This document shows, piece by piece, positions 1 to 6,135 of a stretch of DNA of 17,974 nt. The position numbers and the translations under genes are program-made. The notes under the pieces are model-generated. The model was not told where the DNA came from. It was given only the letters and a program-made list of their open reading frames with translations, and searched no databases. Within the stretch, counting starts at the first letter, position 1. The number at the start of each line of letters is the position of its first letter. Location: positions 1 through 17,974 of the forward strand of contig URWP01000031.1 in assembly GCA_900551645.1 (NCBI GenBank), given 5' to 3'. This stretch comes from an uncultured Bacteroides sp. Its GTDB lineage: Bacteria > Bacteroidota > Bacteroidia > Bacteroidales > Bacteroidaceae.

Positions 1-167
1 AACCAGAAAAATACCAGTGACGGAAAAATATTTGCCTGTGAATCACTCAGGTTCAGATCCGCTTTCACATAGTTCGAAGCAATTCCCACCAGATCAACAA
101 ATCCCATGGCAAAAAAGCAGAGCATCACAGGAATCAGCTTCGCATAAAAGGAAGTTGTTTTACTCAT
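1..167 (-). CDS. MFS sugar permease, N-terminal fragment
   Basis: The first 55 codons of a gene that runs off the left edge. The start is the ATG at 165-167, followed by MSKTTSFYAKLIPVML. Residues 10-30 form a hydrophobic first membrane helix containing FFAMGFVDLVGIASNYVK, and a second helix begins at SLVFFW. This N-terminus resembles the Bacteroidota major-facilitator sugar permeases related to the fucose/glucose-galactose group, which import monosaccharides with protons across the inner membrane. The gene follows the GH32 gene by 96 nt on the same strand, so I infer that it imports the fructose and/or glucose released by that enzyme. The specificity is inferred from the neighbour and cannot be read from 55 residues. 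Confidence 0.75.
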   Translation of the reverse strand, partial: MSKTTSFYAKLIPVMLCFFAMGFVDLVGIASNYVKADLNLSDSQANIFPSLVFFW

Positions 168-200
168 AAATAATCTTGGATAAAAAGATAATAAATTAGA

Positions 201-241
201 TATGGGCCTCACAGAGCGACTTCCGTCCTGCGAAGCCCATA
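201..241 (-). promoter_or_regulatory. intercistronic hairpin, GH32 to MFS gap
   Basis: Inverted repeat TATGGGCCTC (201-210) and GAAGCCCATA (232-241), 9 of 10 positions paired, with a 21-nt loop that can form a small inner stem. It lies between the GH32 stop and the permease start. In the minus-sense RNA it is followed by AU-rich sequence but not by a compact U-run, so it looks more like an RNA-processing, stabilising or attenuating element than a strong intrinsic terminator. Confidence 0.5.
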
Positions 242-263
242 CCTGTAAAAGTGACTAAATCAA

Positions 264-2135
264 TTATAACCCTAATTTATAGATTTTCATGTTCTCAACC
301 TTGGCTGTGCCACCTTCTGTATAGAAACGAAGACTGTTATATGGCTGAGTAGGGAAAATCAGATTGGTCATGGCAATACGGCCACCGTCTACAAAGATTT
401 CAACCGAACACTTGTCTACAAAGATATCCAGATGATAGGTCTTACCTTCGCAAAGCGAAAGCGGAGCCCATGTACCCAATGCAAAATCATTCTGATAATT
501 GATGGAATTAACTTTTCTTCCGTCATGATTCTCAATGGCATGAGGTTCTGATTTTTCACCGAAAGCTGTCAGACCGCTTTCGGTACGATCCATAACCAAT
601 CTCTTGTTCTTCAGATCCAGATAAATCTTGGATTTCTCACCTTTGGCATTATAAAGTTCCAGACCTGCCAGCTGTGAATTACCCGGTACGATATCCATTT
701 CCAATTCGTATGCACCCTCATTGTTCGGAACAATCTCATCGATAACGACTTCATCTTTCACATCCATATTGTCTACAGACCGACTCTCCTTACGCAAAGC
801 CTGTGTTTCTTTCACAGCGTTGGCAGCCATGTAGATTTGTCCGTCTTTGGTGTACAGAGACAATTCGCGAGGCAGAGCGTTCGCACCACGATACTGACGG
901 ATAGGAGTAACGTTTGCATACTGCCAATTACTCATCCAAGGTACAGCGATAGTACGGTCACCGGTATTAGAGAAGCAAACTGTAGCATAATGATCTTTAC
1001 CGAAATCAAGCCATTTGGTAACTTCAGGTTTAGTATCACATTTGAATTCCTTACCATCGAAATCACCTACAAAATACTCTGTAGCACTTCCACCGAACGG
1101 ACAACCCGGGTTGATATTCACAATCATCACCCATTTCTTGTTGTTCGGGTCACCGTCTACCGGCAATTGGATGAAATCCGGACATTCGAACTGATTAGGC
1201 TGTACACCGTAACCCTGACCGAACTGACTCAGATATTCCCAATCCTTCAGGTTGGTAGACGAATAGAAACGCATGTTCTTGTCGGCAGAAACAATCATAT
1301 ACCACTTCTGTGCCGGTTCATACCAGAACACTTTCGGATCCCGGAAATCCTTCAATCCGTCAAACGGAGTCAGAATAGGATTCTTTTCATATTTTGTATA
1401 AGTACGTCCGTTATCAGTACTATAAGCCATACACTGAATCTGTCCGTGTTCATCGCTAGCCGATGTATAGAAAGCTATCATAGCATCTTTTCCATAACCG
1501 GCACTGTTGTTATGGTCTATTACAGTACTTCCAGAGAAGATATGTCCCAGTGTATCTCGGGCAATAGCCGGCTTCAGGTGTTCCCAATGAACCAGATCCT
1601 TGCTGACTGAATGTCCCCAATGCATATTTCCCCAACGGGAACCATAAGGATTATATTGGAAATACAAATGATATTCTCCATCCTTATATACCAAACCATT
1701 AGCATCATTCATCCATCCGTAAGAAGGTGTATGATGATAAACAGGACGATAATAATCAGTATTTTTTGTATCGAATGTATCGGCCAACTGAATATGATCC
1801 CAACAAATGGCTTTAGCTCCTACTTTTCCGATCGTAACAGTAGCCTCCTTGGCTCCCTGAGGCAACTCGAACGGCACATAATATTCAATACTGTCTACAG
1901 CCAGACGAACATCCATCGCCATGTCTGCAGGACTGCCGGTGTCCAGTTTCACTTTTCCTTCAGTACTTGATTCCTGAATCGGCAGAATCAGATATTTGGT
2001 AGGTTTAGTTATGTGTACAATGGTAAGGGTATCACCCTGATGCTCTAAACTAATGGCACTCTTCTGTGGCTGACAAGCGGTAAACCCTGAAACTGCAGCC
2101 AAAGCCAATGTAAGGTTAACGAAATTCTTTTTCAT
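264..2135 (-). CDS. GH32 lipoprotein (fructan/sucrose hydrolase family)
   Basis: Glycoside hydrolase family 32 enzyme of 623 residues. The family cleaves beta-fructosidic bonds in sucrose, inulin or levan with retention. I chose the ATG at 2133-2135 (MKKNFVNLT), which gives a typical signal peptide. An in-frame ATG nine bases upstream (2142-2144) is possible, and neither has a Shine-Dalgarno sequence. The signal ends in a lipobox-like FTAC, so Cys21 is the probable lipid-modified residue. A beta-rich region (about 28-125) precedes the five-bladed catalytic domain. The GH32 triad is visible: nucleophile Asp144 in WMNDANG (canonical WMNDPNG), transition-state Asp266 in RDP, and acid/base Glu317 in ECPDF. 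A C-terminal beta-sandwich contains SVEIFVDGG. No acidic run follows Cys21, which by the known Bacteroidota surface-export signal hints at a periplasmic position. Whether it acts in endo or exo mode, and on sucrose or a polymer, cannot be told from the sequence. Confidence 0.93.
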   Translation of the reverse strand: MKKNFVNLTLALAAVSGFTACQPQKSAISLEHQGDTLTIVHITKPTKYLILPIQESSTEGKVKLDTGSPADMAMDVRLAVDSIEYYVPFELPQGAKEATVTIGKVGAKAICWDHIQLADTFDTKNTDYYRPVYHHTPSYGWMNDANGLVYKDGEYHLYFQYNPYGSRWGNMHWGHSVSKDLVHWEHLKPAIARDTLGHIFSGSTVIDHNNSAGYGKDAMIAFYTSASDEHGQIQCMAYSTDNGRTYTKYEKNPILTPFDGLKDFRDPKVFWYEPAQKWYMIVSADKNMRFYSSTNLKDWEYLSQFGQGYGVQPNQFECPDFIQLPVDGDPNNKKWVMIVNINPGCPFGGSATEYFVGDFDGKEFKCDTKPEVTKWLDFGKDHYATVCFSNTGDRTIAVPWMSNWQYANVTPIRQYRGANALPRELSLYTKDGQIYMAANAVKETQALRKESRSVDNMDVKDEVVIDEIVPNNEGAYELEMDIVPGNSQLAGLELYNAKGEKSKIYLDLKNKRLVMDRTESGLTAFGEKSEPHAIENHDGRKVNSINYQNDFALGTWAPLSLCEGKTYHLDIFVDKCSVEIFVDGGRIAMTNLIFPTQPYNSLRFYTEGGTAKVENMKIYKLGL

Positions 2136-2181
2136 GGTTATCATATTTTAGACATTTAAATATACTGTTTTTTAAGTATCC

Positions 2182-2222
2182 ATATCCGGACGGCGACAAG
2201 TATTTGTCGCCTATCCGTATAT
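2182..2222 (-). promoter_or_regulatory. intercistronic hairpin, barrel to GH32 gap
   Basis: A perfect 8-bp stem GGCGACAA (2192-2199) / TTGTCGCC (2204-2211) around a 4-nt loop. It is extended outward by CGGA/TCCG (2187-2190, 2214-2217) and ATAT/ATAT (2182-2185, 2219-2222) across small internal loops, for 16 bp in all. It sits in the 128-nt gap before the GH32 start (ATG 2133-2135). No U-run follows in the minus-sense RNA. A role in setting the ratio of the upstream to the downstream message is an inference. Confidence 0.6.
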
Positions 2223-2263
2223 TAAAAACAATCTTTTACCTTAATCCTGAAATACCCGATTAC

Positions 2264-4612
2264 TTAAAACTTCAAACTAGCGCTAAATTCTACTGTGAAC
2301 GGACGTATATAGCTACCGGCCATCACGGTTCCGGCATACTTACTTGCTTCATCTTTGGTTACCAGTTCTGCACCTGCAATACTACCCTTTGCACCTGTCT
2401 GGTTCAAGAAGTTCACTACAGTACAGCCCAATGAAAGTTGTTTGTTTACCTGCCAATTCAGACCTCCGAAGGTTTCCCAGCGTCCGTTGAAATAATAGGC
2501 ATCATTGATATTAGCATATGTCTTGCTGAAATAACGGAAACTTGTCCAGATTTTCAAATCCTTGGTAATCATATAACTCGGATCGATTTCTACAATCACC
2601 TGCGGGATTTCCGCTACGATATTACCTGTAGCATTGATTTTGCCTACATAGCCATCAGAGAATTCTACAGAAGTCTCATACTTCTTGTAAGTCGGTTTCT
2701 GATAAGTGAAGAGGAAGTGTAAATCAAAACCTTTAAACGGATGTGCTACCACGTCAGTGGTCCATCCCAAAGTCTGTATATCGTATGTCAGCGGAGCAGC
2801 CATAATCTCAGTTTGTCCGGCAGCCGTCTTATGCTGCAGATTCAACGTAGAGTTATTGTTTGTCTTCGAAATATAAGAGAAAAGAGAAGTCAAACTCAAC
2901 CAGCTGTTATTAAAATAGATACCTGCACGTCCCAGAGGTACAGAAATCTTGTCTGTATTCGGTAAAGTTGCCGGTGCAAAATTTTCCAGTTTCGGATGCT
3001 GGGTAATGTAAGTAAAGTCTCCGGTAAATCCGAACTCCTTGTTCAGTTTATAAGTAGCCGACGCGGTCAACGCATAATTCAGCCAGTCATAACTGAAAGG
3101 AGTCGGAGCAATCTGGGTACCGTCAGGAGCAGTAGCGCCCAAATAGTAGTTGGAAAAACGTCCTACGTAATTACCGTCAGCATTCAAGACTGCCGCATTA
3201 TCACCTCGCAATGCCTGATATTCCAAACGTGCCCCATAATAAAGATTGAACTTATCAGTAATATTCCAGTCATGAGTAAAGTAAACTGCCAACTTGTTTT
3301 CATGTCCTTTATAATATTCCGAGGCATTCTTGTTAAAATCGTAATAATAGCCGTTTTCTCCGTATGTACGGTCTGCGTAAGTCTGATAATCTGCATTATA
3401 CAAGCGAACAGGGTAACCACCGTCTGTCGGGACCGACTGGTCATACATGGTGGTAGCCGAACTGTAATCAATATCATAATACCATTCATTCACCCCTAAT
3501 CTCCAAGTGCTGTTCCCTACAGAACGTGACAATTCTGTTGTAAACATGAACGAATCAATAAATCCCCTGTTCAGACAAGACATACGGCTCTGCACATATT
3601 CTCCTGTATATGGCTTCATGCCACCGTCAGCATCTTCATACATATAATTGATACCGGCCTCATTCTTATCGAGCGACATCGGAGTCTGGTAAACACAAGA
3701 ACCGGTAGAATGGTCGTACTTCATTATAGCCTTCCAATTCAAGCCATTATCCCATGTATAATTATTCATCAAAGTAAATTCACTGCCTTTATTCTGAACA
3801 GCATCATACAGACTGGTCTTTTTCAATTCACCTGTACGCATATCCCGATAAATCATTTCATTGTCTACCGGCAAATAAGAAGTAGTACCAAGTGAAAAAT
3901 CGCCGAACTCCCTTACACTACCATCTCCTACGTATACAAACGGAGCAGACTGAGTAGCATACATATACACCGGATGGCTGTTACTGTAGTGATACATGGC
4001 AGTAAGTTCACCCCGATTCTGATTATATCGCTTAGTCAAGGCAAATTTATAAATCTGAGTACGGTCTTGGAAAGGAGTAGATTTAATCTTGAAAGTACCC
4101 GGGTCAAAGTCCTGATAAATGCTTCCGCTATAAAACCAGTCTTTTCCCATACTTCCATTCAGATTCAATGAGAATTCCTGCATTCCAAAATGATTACTCT
4201 TATAATTAAGTGTACCGTTAAAACCTTTTTCTCCCAATTGTGTAAAAGAATTTACCGCATAACCGATGTTACCGGTAGTAATGGCCGTTTCAGAAATCTT
4301 CAACAATCCTACATGGCTCAAGCTTGCATCAGCACGCCACAATGAATTTACACTATGAGGATTGGTAGCATACGTAACAGGAATACCGTTCTCAAGTACA
4401 TTCACATCGGCTGAAGGTAGTCCAATCTGGATTTCACGAGGACCATTGGCACTGGCTGCATTCAACATGACATTACGGTTTCCCTCTTCTTTAGAAGGAT
4501 TGGCTACCTGTGTAGAATCTTGTTGTTGTGCAAAAGCTCCCATACATGCACATGCCAAAAGGAAGACAACAGCACTTATACGCTTTTCCTGTTGATTCAA
4601 TCTTGCATTCAT
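2264..4612 (-). CDS. TonB-dependent-receptor-like outer-membrane barrel
   Basis: 782-residue predicted outer-membrane protein. A signal peptide (hydrophobic 13-24) most likely ends AFA|Q at residue 28. Residues about 45-145 look like a divergent receptor plug: REIQIGLPSADVNVLENGIPVTY recalls the usual 'DGVP' plug strand, and the GNIGYAVNSFTQLG segment precedes the barrel. The rest alternates aromatic-rich strands with long polar loops, as in 22-strand receptors, and ends SLKF with a terminal Phe typical of Bam-assembled barrels. It is shorter than usual SusC proteins (about 1000 residues). I see no N-terminal carboxypeptidase-like or STN domain, no clear TonB box, and no SusD gene beside it. 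As first gene of the operon with GH32 and an MFS permease, it probably brings a fructan oligosaccharide or sucrose across the outer membrane. The substrate is inferred from context. Confidence 0.8.
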   Translation of the reverse strand: MNARLNQQEKRISAVVFLLACACMGAFAQQQDSTQVANPSKEEGNRNVMLNAASANGPREIQIGLPSADVNVLENGIPVTYATNPHSVNSLWRADASLSHVGLLKISETAITTGNIGYAVNSFTQLGEKGFNGTLNYKSNHFGMQEFSLNLNGSMGKDWFYSGSIYQDFDPGTFKIKSTPFQDRTQIYKFALTKRYNQNRGELTAMYHYSNSHPVYMYATQSAPFVYVGDGSVREFGDFSLGTTSYLPVDNEMIYRDMRTGELKKTSLYDAVQNKGSEFTLMNNYTWDNGLNWKAIMKYDHSTGSCVYQTPMSLDKNEAGINYMYEDADGGMKPYTGEYVQSRMSCLNRGFIDSFMFTTELSRSVGNSTWRLGVNEWYYDIDYSSATTMYDQSVPTDGGYPVRLYNADYQTYADRTYGENGYYYDFNKNASEYYKGHENKLAVYFTHDWNITDKFNLYYGARLEYQALRGDNAAVLNADGNYVGRFSNYYLGATAPDGTQIAPTPFSYDWLNYALTASATYKLNKEFGFTGDFTYITQHPKLENFAPATLPNTDKISVPLGRAGIYFNNSWLSLTSLFSYISKTNNNSTLNLQHKTAAGQTEIMAAPLTYDIQTLGWTTDVVAHPFKGFDLHFLFTYQKPTYKKYETSVEFSDGYVGKINATGNIVAEIPQVIVEIDPSYMITKDLKIWTSFRYFSKTYANINDAYYFNGRWETFGGLNWQVNKQLSLGCTVVNFLNQTGAKGSIAGAELVTKDEASKYAGTVMAGSYIRPFTVEFSASLKF

Positions 4613-4660
4613 AGCATTAATTTAAATCATTAATAGTTGGTTTTTGAATTTCTCGTGAAG

Positions 4661-4668
4661 CAAAAATA
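4661..4668 (-). promoter_or_regulatory. -7 box of the sugar operon promoter
   Basis: On the minus strand this reads TATTTTTG, an exact match to the Bacteroidota -7 consensus TAnnTTTG. It would start transcription near 4655, giving a 5' UTR of about 43 nt. I see no good TTTG -33 box at the expected distance; the nearest is TTTATG at 4693-4698. A weak -33 box would fit dependence on an activator. Confidence 0.5.
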
Positions 4669-4739
4669 GAGACTTATTCCATCAGCCTCTTGCATAAATG
4701 TTACTTGACCTATCACTTTTGATACCAAGGAGACCGGAA

Positions 4740-4926
4740 GTAGATGAAAGCAGGACAACAGACAGTTATTTACCATAATCTTCAGGTATAAGACATATAC
4801 TTTAGTCTACTACATTATATAAACCATCTATCTGATAATCTACAATTTATCTATACAACAAACTGCAAAATATCTACTTTATAAAGATTTTCCATTTATA
4901 AATTTCCTCAAAAAGAAAGTAGATAT
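4740..4926. repeat. ATCTAC repeat cluster with 11-bp inverted repeat
   Basis: ATATCTACTTT (4870-4880) and AAAGTAGATAT (4916-4926) are perfect inverted copies 35 bp apart. The similarity continues outward as AAACTGC (4860-4866) against the reverse complement of CTGTAGTTT (4932-4940). The hexamer ATCTAC/GTAGAT also occurs at 4740-4745 and 4838-4843, making four copies in 187 bp. The cluster lies about 85-270 bp upstream of the predicted operon start, and in an AT-rich region the single hexamers may be chance. The 11-bp pair is the stronger signal and could be a regulator site. Confidence 0.4.
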
Positions 4927-4980
4927 CAGAACTGTAGTTTTACTCTCATTTGAATGGCTGAAAACGCTCAAAAGGATATA

Positions 4981-5017
4981 AAAAAATCGTCGGGAAAGTA
5001 AAGGGCTTTCCCGACGA
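4981..5017 (-). terminator. intrinsic terminator of lgt
   Basis: Perfect 12-bp stem TCGTCGGGAAAG (4987-4998) / CTTTCCCGACGA (5006-5017) with a 7-nt loop. It is followed on the minus strand by six T residues (complement of 4981-4986). Only the minus orientation has the T-run. It closes the transcript that ends with lgt, 118 nt past the stop codon, and insulates the sugar operon. Confidence 0.9.
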
Positions 5018-5135
5018 ATTCATCTCAGACAGAGAACCACTGTTCCACATCTGTATTTCTACCGGATTCATATCAGAAAAATCATTCCGACCTCCGGCTT
5101 TCCTCAGCAAAAATCAAGGAAACGGCCTCGATTCC

Positions 5136-5969
5136 TCACTTGTTTCCTAATACTTCTTTCCGCTTTCCACTGGTAAAAATCAAATAAATTCCTAACAGGA
5201 TTAACGGAAAACTGAGCCACTGCCCGATGTTCAATGTCATACCTACTTCCTGAGCTACCTGTGGATTCTTCATAAACTCTAATCCGAAACGGGCACCGAA
5301 GAAAATAATCAATGACACACCGGTTATCAAACCAACATGCTTCTGTAATCCATAGAACCGGTACATCACCCACGAAGTGACACCGGCTACCAGACAGTAC
5401 AACATTTCATAAATCTGGGTAGGATGGCAAGGTAAAGACTCACCGTTAGCATTATATAATTGCTGCCACTCCCGTGAACGGACAAACTCGAATCCCCAAG
5501 GTAATGTGGTAGGATAACCGAAGATTTCCGAATTCATCAGATTACCGAAACGAATACACATACAGACCACAGCTACGGCCGGTATCATCCGGTCGAACAG
5601 CCACCAGACACTTTTACGGGTTACTTTATATGAATAAACAATCAATGCCAGAATGAGGGCAAACACACCACCATGGCTGGCAAGACCACCATTCCATATC
5701 TTCAGAATCTCTACCGGATGACTGCCATAATACCCCCATTCATAAAAAAGGCAATGTCCCAAACGGGCACCTATTACACTGCTGACAATACAATACACAA
5801 ACAATTTATCCACCCATTTATCGGGATGTCCTTCTTTCTTGAACAAATTGGCTACCATATTATAGGCCAAAATGAAACCAATACCCCACATCAAACCGTA
5901 CCAGCGGATTTCACGGGGACCCAAATGAAATAAAACGGGATCGACATCCCAGACAATACTTCCTATCAT
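5136..5969 (-). CDS. lgt: prolipoprotein diacylglyceryl transferase
   Basis: Inner-membrane enzyme that transfers diacylglycerol from phosphatidylglycerol to the lipobox cysteine of prolipoproteins, the first step of lipoprotein maturation. The protein has 277 residues, within the family's usual size, and about seven hydrophobic segments. The family's key residues are visible: Tyr24 in RWYG, His99-Gly-Gly in ASHGG, the signature RFGNLMNSEIFG with Arg140, Asn143, Glu148 and Gly151, HPTQIYE at 182-188, and Arg227/Glu231 in GARFGLEF. These match E. coli Lgt positions Tyr26, His103, Arg143, Asn146, Gly154, Arg239 and Glu243. It follows the GH2 gene by 166 nt on the same strand, with a hairpin between them, so it is probably expressed separately. 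No clear -7 box or Shine-Dalgarno sequence was found. It would process lipoproteins such as the GH32 enzyme encoded nearby, but that is a general role and not a sign of a special link. Confidence 0.97.
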   Translation of the reverse strand: MIGSIVWDVDPVLFHLGPREIRWYGLMWGIGFILAYNMVANLFKKEGHPDKWVDKLFVYCIVSSVIGARLGHCLFYEWGYYGSHPVEILKIWNGGLASHGGVFALILALIVYSYKVTRKSVWWLFDRMIPAVAVVCMCIRFGNLMNSEIFGYPTTLPWGFEFVRSREWQQLYNANGESLPCHPTQIYEMLYCLVAGVTSWVMYRFYGLQKHVGLITGVSLIIFFGARFGLEFMKNPQVAQEVGMTLNIGQWLSFPLILLGIYLIFTSGKRKEVLGNK

Positions 5970-6082
5970 AGTCTTTTATTTTTTATACGCAAAGAAACAA
6001 AAAAAATTGCTACCCTTGAAAAATACTTCTATTTAATCAGGAAAAGGTACTCAATTTATGAATATATACCTTCCTGAAACAG

Positions 6083-6116
6083 TACGGGCCAGATGGAAAC
6101 GCCCATCCGGCCCGTA
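6083..6116 (-). terminator. hairpin terminator-like element after GH2
   Basis: TACGGGCC (6083-6090) pairs with GGCCCGTA (6109-6116), and GATGG (6092-6096) with CCATC (6103-6107). The single A/C mismatch between them (6091, 6108) becomes a G-U pair in the minus-sense RNA, giving a continuous 14-bp stem. This points to a role in the GH2 transcript, which ends 20 bp upstream. There is no U-run after it, so termination may be weak or need other factors. Confidence 0.65.
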
Positions 6117-6135
6117 GAAATGCTGTTGTTACAGA

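Larger units (their letters stand above)
4613..5135. other. non-coding region between lgt and the sugar operon
   Basis: 523 bp with no credible gene. From right to left it holds the lgt 3' UTR (5018-5135), the lgt terminator (4981-5017), an AT-rich stretch with an 11-bp inverted repeat and repeated ATCTAC/GTAGAT words (4740-4926), and the barrel gene's -7 box (4661-4668). No regulator gene for the sugar operon lies here. Confidence 0.7.

Noticed and set aside
837..1610. Open frame on the plus strand opposite the GH32 gene
   Set aside because: It lies wholly within GH32 on the opposite strand and shows no signal, motif or sensible composition.
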